9,553 bases of DNA from an uncultured Prevotella sp. (GTDB taxonomy: Bacteria; Bacteroidota; Bacteroidia; Bacteroidales; Bacteroidaceae), in assembly GCA_905210845.1 (NCBI GenBank), contig CAJLYG010000120.1, forward strand, positions 1 through 9,553, written 5' to 3'. Under the pieces are notes generated by a model. The model had not been told where the DNA came from. It saw only the letters and a list, made by a program, of their open reading frames with translations, and searched no databases. Within the stretch, counting starts at the first letter, position 1. Each line of letters begins with the position of its first letter. This document shows, piece by piece, positions 1 through 6,643 of the stretch. A program made the position numbers and the translations under genes.

Positions 1-480
1 GAAAGTGATCTTGAAACGGCAATCATATCTCATATACGTGGCTTTCTGATGGAGATGGGACGAGGTTTTGCGTTTGTTGCCCGTCAGCAACACATAGTCA
101 CAGAAACGGAAGACTATTATATAGATCTTGTTTTTTATAATATTGAACTCAAGTGTTATGTACTGATTGATTTGAAAATGGGTAAGATTACGCATCAGGA
201 TGTCGGGCAGATTGATATGTATGTGCGGATGTATGATGATTTAAAGTGCAAGCCGGGGGATAATCCGACCATTGGCATTTTGCTCTGTTCAGAAACGGAT
301 GAGGATATTGCAAGATATTCTGTATTGCACGATAACGATCATTTGTTTATGTCAAAGTATCTGACCTGTCTTCCGACAAAAGAACAACTGAAAGTCGAGA
401 TAGAACGCCAGAAAGAGATTTTCTATATGCAGCATCCGGATGCAGGTGAGAATGATGATGGGGAGGAGATTGAGGAATGA
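1..480 (+). CDS. DUF1016/YhcG-type PD-(D/E)XK nuclease, C-terminal part (5' end outside window)
   Basis: The frame is open from the first base, so the gene starts upstream; the Met codon at 49 is internal, and 16 more residues precede it in frame. The protein matches the C-terminal nuclease domain of the DUF1016/YhcG family, which sits beside restriction-modification genes in many bacteria. Visible motifs are the IDLVFYN strand (Asp codon at 124-126) and the VLIDLKMGK strand (Asp at 169-171, Lys at 175-177), giving the D...DxK core of a PD-(D/E)XK site, followed by a conserved GQI (GQ within HQDVGQIDMY) and a TIGILLC strand. The tail is charged and acidic (GENDDGEEIEE). The stop overlaps the next start as ATGA, so the two are translationally coupled. 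The role in DNA cleavage or repair is inferred from family and context. The family call is confident; the exact biological role is not known. Confidence 0.85.
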   Translation, partial: ESDLETAIISHIRGFLMEMGRGFAFVARQQHIVTETEDYYIDLVFYNIELKCYVLIDLKMGKITHQDVGQIDMYVRMYDDLKCKPGDNPTIGILLCSETDEDIARYSVLHDNDHLFMSKYLTCLPTKEQLKVEIERQKEIFYMQHPDAGENDDGEEIEE

Positions 481-1139
481 GCCATTCAGAAATAGTCAAT
501 ATTGCTGTTTCAATCGTTTCGATTATCATTGCACTAGTTGCAATATTTCAAACGAAACAACAGATTGCTTTGAGCAACAAACAGCAATTATTCGATAGAC
601 GGCTTTCGTGTTTTCTTGAGTTTAATACAATCTACAAATTATATGTATCAAATAAGTTATATTTGAAAGATGAAAGCACATTTTATCACACAAACGATTT
701 GGTTTTTTCTTGGCTAACAAACTGTATTGAGTTAGAAGAAATGACACTCGCTGTATCAAAACCGTTACATCAAGAGGAACAAAAAATGCTGCTCACAAAA
801 TATGAGAAGCTAAAAAATTTAGCCATTGAAATTTCAATGATATTTGATGGCGAGACTGCTCGGATAGCAGGCGAATTTGTTTCATCATTTGCGGATTTAC
901 TAAAATCTATGTATCAACAGCAGGTATATATTTCTAAGTTAAAAGAACAGGAAACAGTAGATAGAATACCATTGTATCTTGATGACTACGAATCGAAATG
1001 TAGAAAAATGGTTGAAAAACTTGGAATATTTGACATGCGTGACAAACTTGAGCATCTGGATCACGAGATGGCTCAAAAATGTGTAACTGACAGTTTAAAA
1101 AACAGTGTATGTCTGACGAGGGTGACAAAAAATGAATAA
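477..1139 (+). CDS. Unknown protein with one N-terminal membrane helix, within an RM-type operon
   Basis: I do not recognise this 220-residue protein. It opens with a hydrophobic stretch at about residues 5-25 (VNIAVSIVSIIIALVAIF), followed by a polar Gln/Lys-rich segment (QTKQQIALSNKQQ) and basic RRL. This suggests a single membrane anchor with a cytoplasmic helical body, probably partly coiled-coil. The rest is rich in Lys, Glu and Leu without a recognisable catalytic motif. The start overlaps the upstream nuclease stop (ATGA at 477-480) and the stop overlaps the start of the truncated hsdS by 8 bases, so it is the middle gene of a tightly coupled operon. The DNA is AT-rich (20 G/C in the 60 bases 541-600), unlike the genes to the right, which fits a transferred defence island. 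A role as an accessory to the type I RM locus is inference from position only. Confidence 0.75.
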   Translation: MSHSEIVNIAVSIVSIIIALVAIFQTKQQIALSNKQQLFDRRLSCFLEFNTIYKLYVSNKLYLKDESTFYHTNDLVFSWLTNCIELEEMTLAVSKPLHQEEQKMLLTKYEKLKNLAIEISMIFDGETARIAGEFVSSFADLLKSMYQQQVYISKLKEQETVDRIPLYLDDYESKCRKMVEKLGIFDMRDKLEHLDHEMAQKCVTDSLKNSVCLTRVTKNE

Positions 1140-1269
1140 ACTTGATAAATTGATTGAAGAATTCTGCCCAGACGGGATGGAGTATAAAGAATTATCTGAG
1201 CTTTTTCATACAAGAAATGGATATACTCCATCTAAGGGAAATAAAGAATTTTGGGAAAATGGGTCGTAA
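1132..1269 (+). pseudogene. hsdS: Type I restriction enzyme specificity subunit, N-terminal fragment
   Basis: This 45-codon frame starts with ATG inside the end of the preceding gene and reads MNKLDKLIEEFCPDG, then EYKELSELF, then NGYTPSKGNKEFWENG, and then stops. The beginning is characteristic of Bacteroidota HsdS proteins: a short helix, the PDGxEYKxL motif, and the start of the first target-recognition domain (TPSKxNxEFWENG, normally continuing into an IPWF-type strand). HsdS normally has roughly 400 residues with two target-recognition domains, and everything after residue 43-45 is missing. The stop at 1267-1269 lies exactly where the composition changes to that of the next gene, so the frame was probably ended by a join and not by a point mutation. 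It cannot act as a specificity subunit. Identification rests on remembered family sequence and is quite secure for so short a piece. Confidence 0.8.
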
Positions 1270-1300
1270 AAACGACATAGAAGAAGTTCACATCAAATGA
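1262..1300 (+). other. Possible C-terminal tail of a lost upstream gene, overlapping the next start as ATGA
   Basis: In the frame that ends at TGA 1298-1300, the bases just before the AddB-like gene read GRKNDIEEVHIK and then stop, with the stop overlapping the ATG at 1297 (ATGA). This is the usual coupling seen between co-transcribed genes. Because an AddB-type gene normally has an AddA-type helicase next to it, these codons could be the last remnant of that or another upstream partner, left after the left-hand hsdS DNA was joined on. The stretch is too short to identify, and a chance open frame is possible. Confidence 0.25.
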
Positions 1301-4152
1301 AAACATTTCTTGAATACATAGCCGACGACCTCATCAACAAATATGGGAATGACCTGTCGCACATCGCCGTCGTGTTTCCTAACAAGAGAGCATCCCTCTT
1401 CTTGAACGGATACCTGGCCCGGAAGGTGAGCAAACCGCTCTGGAGTCCTTCCTATATCACCATCAGCGACCTGTTCCGGCAGCACTCTTCCTTGACGGTC
1501 GGCGATCCGATCAAGTTGATCTGCGAACTGCACAAGGTATTCAACCACTGCACAGGGATCAATGAAGACCTCGACCGATTCTATGGATGGGGACAATTGC
1601 TTCTGACCGACTTCGATGACATAGACAAGAACATGGCGGATGCTGACAAGGTATTTGCCAATCTCAAGGATATCCATCAATTGGATGACATCTCCTACCT
1701 CACCGACGAGCAAAAGGAAACCTTGAACAAGTTCTTCCGCAATTTCTCGGAAGGAGGCAACAGTGAGCTGAAGGAGAGGTTCCTGCAACTCTGGCAGCAC
1801 TTCGGGGATATCTATCACCAGTTCAACGAGAACCTCGAAAAGCAGCAACTTGCCTACGAGGGCTCGCTCTACAGGAAGGTCGTCAGCGACGACTCCATTG
1901 CCTTCAAATATGATACCTATGTCTTCATTGGCTTCAATGTCCTGCAAAAAGTTGAGCAGAAACTCTTCTCAAGACTGCAAAAAGAGGGAAAGGCGGTCTT
2001 CTATTGGGATTTCGACAAGTATTACATGGAGGGTGAAGAGAACGAGGCTGGGCACTATATCAGTCAATACTTATCCAGCTTTCCCAACGAGCTCGACCGT
2101 AATGACCCTGCCATCTACGATCATCTGAACGACAAGAAGGACATCACTTATATCTCTTCCACCACCGAGAACATGCAGGCAAGGTATATCAGTCAATGGC
2201 TGCGTGAGCACCATCGCATTGAAGACGGGCGGAAGACTGCCATCGTACTCTGCGACGAAGGACTGCTGCAGATCGTCATCCACTGCCTTCCACCCGAGGT
2301 GACAAAGGTGAACATCACGACCGGATACCCTCTCTCGCAATCCCCAGTCGCATCCCTTGTCCGAGAGTTGATCGACTTACAGACAAACGGACATACGGAA
2401 AACGCAGAGACATACAGGCTCCATGAGGTTAGCAAGGTCCTCAGACACCCGTACGCCCCAGACATCTCCCCAAACGCTCAGGCTTTGGCCAAGTCGCTGA
2501 ACGACAGGAAGGATTATTATCCAAACCGGACAGACATCGCTACCGACGAGGGTTTGCAACTCCTGTTTAGGAATTTCAAGGAGGGCGAACCTTTCCTCCT
2601 GCAACTCTCCCAGTATCTCCTTGATATCCTGAAACTCGTAGGGCAGAATGCCAAGAATACGCCCGATCCCCTCAAGGAGGAATCCATCTTCAGGATGTAC
2701 ACCTTGATCAACCGGGTGCATGACCTTCAGGAGAATGGCGACCTAAATGTGAATGTCATCACTTACAGGCGTCTCATCACCCAATTGATACAAACCACGA
2801 GCATCCCCTTCCACGGAGAACCAGCCATCGGCATCCAGATCATGGGAATCTTGGAGACCCGTAATCTCGACTTCGACCACGTCCTCATCCTCTCCTGCAA
2901 TGAAGGTAACATGCCTAAGGGCGTCAACGACTCATCCTTCATCCCCTATTCAATCCGCAAGGCGTATGGATTGACCACTATCGACAACAAGGTGGCCATC
3001 TATGCCTACTATTTCCACCGCCTCTTGCAACGGGCTGGAGATATCACCATCCTGTACAATAATGCCACGGAAGATGGGAAGACAGGGGAGATGAGCCGGT
3101 TTATGCTGCAACTGATGGTGGAAAGCAAACAAACGATCCGACAGCAAACGCTGAGGGCAGGGCAAAAAACGATCTTGCTCCAGCCGCAAGAAGTGCAAAA
3201 GACTCCTGAGATCATGGAGGTTCTTCACAGAATGGAAGACCTCTCCCCTACTGCCATCAACAGGTACTTGAGATGCCCATTGGAATTCTATTACAATAGG
3301 GTCGCCGGGATCAAGGAGCCGGAGGAGAACGATGAAGACGAGATTGACAACCGCATCTTCGGCAATATCTTCCACGCGGCAGCACAATCCTTGTATGCGT
3401 CTTACATCGGGAAAGCCATCAACAAAAAAGAGATCAAACAACTTGCAAAGGATGAACAGGGACTGAACAGGATCGTGGACGAGGCTTTCAAGAAAGAACT
3501 ATTCCATGCTGAGGGCAAAAGTTACCAACCCCGATACAATGGATTGCAGACCATTAACCGGAATGTCATCCTCCACTATCTCAAGCAACTCCTGACGATA
3601 GACGAACAATTAGCGCCGTTCACCATCCTCGATCTCGAAAAGGAAGTAGACCGTACATTGACCTATACGACCCATGAAGGAACAAGGACGATCTGCGTGG
3701 GAGGATTCATCGACAGATTGGACCGGATCACGGACCAAGAGGGAGAGCGCATCCGCGTGATCGATTACAAGACCGGCAAGCTCCCCCAAATGAAAACCAA
3801 TGGCATCGATGACATCTTCGATATCCACAACCGACAGAAACGGCATGCCGACTACTACCTGCAAACCTTTCTCTATGCGCTGAACGTGAGGAATTCCTCT
3901 GACTTTAACAAAGGAGGGCATCCCGTAAGTCCGGCCCTGCTCTTCATCCAGCACACACAAGGCAAGGATTATGACCCTACCCTTTTCATCGGGAAGGATA
4001 AAGTTACTGATATCAAGGAGTATGAGGAAGAATACCTGGCAAAGCTCCAGCAAACCATCAGTGACATTTTTGAGTCCCAACTACCCTTCAAGCCCACGGA
4101 CGACAGGAGCCATTGCCAGAACTGCCCTTACCGTCAGGTTTGTGGGATTTGA
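1297..4152 (+). CDS. AddB-like PD-(D/E)XK nuclease (RecB-family C-terminal nuclease), 951 aa
   Basis: This is the nuclease partner of an AddAB-like double-strand-break processing complex of the Bacteroidales type. The N-terminus (IAVVFPNKRASLFL, about residues 23-36) resembles the inactive helicase half of AddB, with no Walker A loop. A degenerate helicase region around residues 512-540 keeps the GILETRNLDFDHVLIL and NEGNMP segments. The C-terminal nuclease domain starts near LSPTAINRYLRC (Cys660) and has His693 in FGNIFH, Asp806 in GGFIDRLD, and Asp823/Lys825 in VIDYKTGK, so the active site looks complete. Cys660 with Cys940, Cys943 and Cys949 at the extreme C-terminus (CxxC-x5-C) forms the AddB-type 4Fe-4S cluster. 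Length fits the family. The ATG overlaps a possible upstream stop. The helicase partner is not in the window; upstream is a truncated hsdS. Family call is firm; the addB name is held back because orthology was not tested. Confidence 0.92.
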   Translation: MKTFLEYIADDLINKYGNDLSHIAVVFPNKRASLFLNGYLARKVSKPLWSPSYITISDLFRQHSSLTVGDPIKLICELHKVFNHCTGINEDLDRFYGWGQLLLTDFDDIDKNMADADKVFANLKDIHQLDDISYLTDEQKETLNKFFRNFSEGGNSELKERFLQLWQHFGDIYHQFNENLEKQQLAYEGSLYRKVVSDDSIAFKYDTYVFIGFNVLQKVEQKLFSRLQKEGKAVFYWDFDKYYMEGEENEAGHYISQYLSSFPNELDRNDPAIYDHLNDKKDITYISSTTENMQARYISQWLREHHRIEDGRKTAIVLCDEGLLQIVIHCLPPEVTKVNITTGYPLSQSPVASLVRELIDLQTNGHTENAETYRLHEVSKVLRHPYAPDISPNAQALAKSLNDRKDYYPNRTDIATDEGLQLLFRNFKEGEPFLLQLSQYLLDILKLVGQNAKNTPDPLKEESIFRMYTLINRVHDLQENGDLNVNVITYRRLITQLIQTTSIPFHGEPAIGIQIMGILETRNLDFDHVLILSCNEGNMPKGVNDSSFIPYSIRKAYGLTTIDNKVAIYAYYFHRLLQRAGDITILYNNATEDGKTGEMSRFMLQLMVESKQTIRQQTLRAGQKTILLQPQEVQKTPEIMEVLHRMEDLSPTAINRYLRCPLEFYYNRVAGIKEPEENDEDEIDNRIFGNIFHAAAQSLYASYIGKAINKKEIKQLAKDEQGLNRIVDEAFKKELFHAEGKSYQPRYNGLQTINRNVILHYLKQLLTIDEQLAPFTILDLEKEVDRTLTYTTHEGTRTICVGGFIDRLDRITDQEGERIRVIDYKTGKLPQMKTNGIDDIFDIHNRQKRHADYYLQTFLYALNVRNSSDFNKGGHPVSPALLFIQHTQGKDYDPTLFIGKDKVTDIKEYEEEYLAKLQQTISDIFESQLPFKPTDDRSHCQNCPYRQVCGI

Positions 4153-4264
4153 CCTCCCCGATAGTCGCGACCAGGTTCCCCAGTTCCATCACCCACTCGA
4201 AGGCATGATGCAGGAGACAAAGAGGATCCCCTTCGGAAAGGAAGACGATGATGGTAACAGGCAT

Positions 4265-4301
4265 AAAAAAAGAATGCTCCCCTCTTCACAGAGGAGAGCA
4301 T
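4265..4301 (-). terminator. Rho-independent terminator, minus strand
   Basis: A 12-bp stem with one mismatch (4274-4285 with 4290-4301) and a four-base loop is followed on the minus strand by TC and then seven T residues (4265-4271). On the plus strand no T run follows the stem, so it is directional: it ends minus-strand transcription coming from 4356 and would not end transcription of the AddB-like gene. The stem arms are ATGCTCCCCTCT and AGAGGAGAGCAT. Confidence 0.7.
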
Positions 4302-4356
4302 CAATCTCAATAGGTATTAGCTTTTCTTTTAAGGTAAAAAGATTGTATTCAGGATA
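4265..4356 (-). ncRNA. Candidate small RNA of about 90 nt between a promoter and a terminator
   Basis: On the minus strand a good Bacteroidota promoter (4363-4394) is followed about 90 bases later by a strong intrinsic terminator (4265-4301), with no convincing coding frame between them. Expected transcription would start near 4356, about 7 bases after the TAnnTTTG element, and end in the T run at 4265-4271. The 5' half is A/U-rich and weakly structured; the 3' half is the terminator hairpin. The RNA would be convergent with, and stop about 110 bases short of, the AddB-like gene. It matches no RNA family I recognise. It could also be a leader whose downstream gene has been lost. The boundaries are inferred and not observed. 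Confidence 0.4.
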
Positions 4357-4362
4357 ACGATG

Positions 4363-4394
4363 CAAAGGTAACATGATTTTGACAACTGTGCAAA
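4363..4394 (-). promoter_or_regulatory. Bacteroidota sigma-type promoter, minus strand
   Basis: Read on the minus strand, TTTG (4391-4394) is separated by 20 bases from TACCTTTG (4363-4370). This matches the Bacteroidota primary-sigma consensus of TTTG, a spacer of about 19-20, and TAnnTTTG. No protein gene lies within reach downstream before the terminator at 4265-4301, so it most likely drives a short untranslated RNA. Isolated TAnnTTTG motifs are common in these genomes, but the correctly spaced second element strengthens the call. Confidence 0.55.
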
Positions 4395-4645
4395 CAATTT
4401 TACATGTTAAAAAACATATTTTAATCTTTAATTTAAAAAGAAAGCCTGCCCAATGGGTCAAAGAGAAAAATCATCCAAAAGATCCCAGAATCCTATGAGT
4501 GGCCTGATAATCAACTCTTTATCATAAATATATTCTACAAAGTCCCTATACCCTGCCTCCAATAACAATACATATTATTTAACAATATCAGGATTATCCT
4601 CGTGAAAGCTTTGTGCCAAGAATGCGCCCAGTGACCTTTCACATT
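4395..4645. other. AT-rich intergenic stretch, no gene seen
   Basis: No convincing coding frame, RNA gene or promoter is visible on either strand here. The only structure noted is a weak 6-bp hairpin, TGATAA (4505-4510) with TTATCA (4519-4524). The last bases (about 4631-4645) faintly resemble the 22-base repeat that begins at 4646 and may be a further, decayed copy. Confidence 0.5.
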
Positions 4646-4729
4646 ACAGGAGATGAACTATTGAACGACAGGAGATGGCCTTTTGAACGTCAGGAGATGG
4701 CCTATTAAGCGACAGGAGATGGCCTATTG
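4646..4729 (+). repeat. Tandem array of 22-base repeats, about 3.8 copies
   Basis: Four direct copies follow one another without gaps: 4646-4667, 4668-4689, 4690-4711 and the first 18 bases of a fourth at 4712-4729. The shared core is ACAGGAGATGGCCTATTG followed by a four-base tail close to AACG. Copies 2 and 4 differ at one of 18 positions; copy 1 has AA for GG-type changes in the middle; copy 3 starts with T and ends AAGCG. A 22-base period is not a multiple of three, so this is not a protein repeat. It lies about 130 bases upstream of the glnS promoter. The identity and role are unknown to me. Confidence 0.85.
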
Positions 4730-4750
4730 TAATCCAAAAGGCTATCTCTT
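4714..4750. other. Long hairpin formed by the last repeat unit and an inverted, diverged copy
   Basis: The fourth repeat unit (4714-4729, AGGAGATGGCCTATTG) can pair with CAAAAGGCTATCTCTT (4735-4750) across a five-base loop. Fifteen of 16 positions pair, two of them as G-T wobbles in the plus-strand RNA, with one A-A mismatch. The right arm is therefore a decayed inverted copy of the repeat. No T run follows on either strand, so it is not a standard terminator. The other three repeat copies could in principle pair with the same arm. Confidence 0.7.
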
Positions 4751-4862
4751 AGAAATTTTGAAAAAAGCGCTTTTCGTCACGATGGTTTCTCCGGATCCCT
4801 TCCCACATGCGGGAAGCGAGGAAGGATGGAGGAAGGAGAAGATGAAAAAAGGAAGAATTCTT

Positions 4863-4893
4863 TTTGTATTTCGCGTGAATTACTGTATCTTTG
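4863..4893 (+). promoter_or_regulatory. glnS promoter (Bacteroidota sigma type)
   Basis: TTTG (4863-4866), a 19-base spacer and TATCTTTG (4886-4893) match the Bacteroidota consensus exactly. Transcription would begin near 4900, giving a leader of about 23 bases before the glnS ATG. The leader is A/T-rich and has no Shine-Dalgarno site, as is usual in the phylum. The glnS, TPR and DedA genes may all be read from here. Confidence 0.8.
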
Positions 4894-4922
4894 TATCCTA
4901 TTAATAATTATGTATATGCACT

Positions 4923-6635
4923 ATGGCAATTGAAGAGAACACGAACGAAGAGAAAAAGAGTGTCAGCTTTGTAGAACAACTCGTTGAAGAAGATCTCGCA
5001 GAAGGCAAGAACGGCGGGCGCATCCAGACGCGTTTTCCGCCAGAGCCGAATGGATACCTGCATATCGGACATGCCAAGGCCATCTGCATGGACTTTGGTG
5101 TCGCAGAAAAATATCATGGCGTTTGCAACCTGCGTTTCGATGATACGAACCCCAGCAAGGAGAACACGGAATACGTTGAGAATATCCTCAACGACATCAA
5201 GTGGCTCGGATTCCAATGGGGGCACATTTATTATGCTTCTGATTACTTCCAGAAACTATGGGATTTTGCCATCTGGATGATCCAGCAAGGTCATGCCTAC
5301 GTTGATGAGCAGACCTCGGAGCAGATCGCACAGCAGAAGGGAACGCCTACGGAACCTGGCACGCCTTCTCCCTATCGCGACCGCCCCATTGAAGAGAACT
5401 TGGAACTGTTCAAGAAGATGAACACCCCTGAGGCTGTCGAGGGCAGCATGGTGCTCCGCGCGAAGCTGGACATGGCCAACCCGAACATGCACTTCCGCGA
5501 CCCGATCATCTACCGGATCATCCAGACCCCGCATCACCGGACAGGCACGAAATGGCATTGCTACCCGATGTATGACTTCGCGCATGGGCAAAGTGATTAC
5601 TTCGAAGGGGTCACCCACTCCATCTGTACCTTAGAGTTCGTCCCTCATCGCCCTCTTTATGATCAGTTTATCGACTTCCTGAAGGAAATGGACGGTACGG
5701 CAGACAACCTCCATGACAACCGCCCAAGGCAGATCGAGTTCAACCGCCTGAACCTCACCTACACCGTGATGAGCAAGCGCAAGCTCCATACCTTGGTCGA
5801 CGAGAAGCTCGTCAATGGGTGGGACGACCCCCGTATGCCGACACTCTGCGGCATGAGGAGGAGAGGATACTCCCCAGAAAGCATCCGCGAGTTCATCCGG
5901 TCAATTGGTTATACGAAATATGATGCCCTGAACGATGTCGCCCTCTTGGAGGCAGCCGTCCGCGAAGACCTGAACAAGCGCGCCTGCAGGGTATCGGCAG
6001 TGCTCGACCCGGTTAAGTTAGTCATCACCAACTATCCCGATGGGCAGACTGAGACGCTGACTGCCATCAACAACCCAGAGAACGAAGCCGATGGCACACA
6101 TACCATCACCTTCTCCAAGAACCTGTGGATAGAACGTGCCGACTTCATGGAAGACGCCCCGAAGAAGTTCTTCCGCATGACACCGGGGAAGGAAGTACGA
6201 CTGAAGAATGCCTATATCGTGAAATGTACCGGATGCACGAAAGACGCAGAAGGACGGATCACCGAGATCCAGGCAGAATATGATCCCTTAAGCAAGAGCG
6301 GCATGGAAGGGGCCAACCGGAAAGTAAAAGGAACCCTGCACTGGGTATCTGCCGACCATTGCGTCAACGCTGAGGTACGAGAGTACGACCGGCTGTTCTA
6401 TGTCGAGAACCCATCCGCCGACGAAAGGGATTTCCACGAACTGCTGAACCCAGACTCTTTGCATGTCCATACGAATTGCTATGTTGAGGAGTATGCGGCA
6501 GGCAAAAAGCCCGGAGAATACCTTCAGTTCCAGCGGATTGGATATTTCATGGCAGACCCAGACTCCACACCGGAGCATCCGGTCTACAACAAGACCGTAG
6601 GACTCAAGGATACTTGGGCCAAACAAAACAAGTAA
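4923..6635 (+). CDS. glnS: Glutamine--tRNA ligase (GlnRS), 570 aa
   Basis: This class I aminoacyl-tRNA synthetase charges tRNA-Gln with glutamine in the cytoplasm. The class I signatures are present: HIGH at residues 47-50 inside PPEPNGYLHIGHAK, which is typical of GlnRS and not of GluRS, and VMSKRK at 282-287 as the KMSKS loop. The catalytic Rossmann fold and tRNA-acceptor domain run to about residue 340, followed by the two beta-barrel anticodon-binding domains, ending in GYFMADPDSTPEHPVYNKTVGLKD, the usual GlnRS end pattern. Length is close to the roughly 555 residues of the E. coli enzyme, with a slightly longer acidic N-terminus (about 20 residues). The start is supported by the promoter 30 bases upstream. 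The frame is intact and all key motifs are present. Confidence 0.98.
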   Translation: MAIEENTNEEKKSVSFVEQLVEEDLAEGKNGGRIQTRFPPEPNGYLHIGHAKAICMDFGVAEKYHGVCNLRFDDTNPSKENTEYVENILNDIKWLGFQWGHIYYASDYFQKLWDFAIWMIQQGHAYVDEQTSEQIAQQKGTPTEPGTPSPYRDRPIEENLELFKKMNTPEAVEGSMVLRAKLDMANPNMHFRDPIIYRIIQTPHHRTGTKWHCYPMYDFAHGQSDYFEGVTHSICTLEFVPHRPLYDQFIDFLKEMDGTADNLHDNRPRQIEFNRLNLTYTVMSKRKLHTLVDEKLVNGWDDPRMPTLCGMRRRGYSPESIREFIRSIGYTKYDALNDVALLEAAVREDLNKRACRVSAVLDPVKLVITNYPDGQTETLTAINNPENEADGTHTITFSKNLWIERADFMEDAPKKFFRMTPGKEVRLKNAYIVKCTGCTKDAEGRITEIQAEYDPLSKSGMEGANRKVKGTLHWVSADHCVNAEVREYDRLFYVENPSADERDFHELLNPDSLHVHTNCYVEEYAAGKKPGEYLQFQRIGYFMADPDSTPEHPVYNKTVGLKDTWAKQNK

Positions 6636-6643
6636 AATAGTCA

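Noticed and set aside
1288..1947. A long (219-codon) minus-strand frame opposite the start of the AddB-like gene
   Set aside because: Antisense shadow of a gene with strong codon bias; the plus-strand product has recognisable domains and this one has none.
4085..4264. A 59-codon minus-strand frame starting MPVTIIVFLSEGD just after the terminator T run
   Set aside because: It begins inside or directly after the terminator, overlaps the conserved 3' end of the AddB-like gene in antisense, and other frames in this GC-rich stretch are equally open, so chance is the better explanation.
3971..4357. A 128-codon plus-strand frame overlapping the end of the AddB-like gene
   Set aside because: Most of it is an out-of-frame shadow of the conserved nuclease domain, and the rest crosses the terminator hairpin and candidate small RNA; low-complexity Ser/Arg-rich product.
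4454..4528. A 24-codon plus-strand frame (MGQREKSSKRSQ...)
   Set aside because: No ribosome site or promoter, no recognisable features, and expected by chance in a 770-base spacer.
4763..4774. Perfect 12-base palindrome AAAAGCGCTTTT upstream of glnS
   Set aside because: Short and with no loop; it could be a protein-binding site, but a simple A-run/T-run palindrome in AT-rich DNA is not enough to call an operator.
4799..4816. Small hairpin CTTCCC with GGGAAG around ACATGC
   Set aside because: A 6-bp stem with no T run and no gene end nearby; too weak to call.
4683..4904. A 73-codon plus-strand frame through the repeats and on towards glnS
   Set aside because: It starts at a TTG within a repeat, runs across the glnS promoter elements, and its composition is not protein-like.
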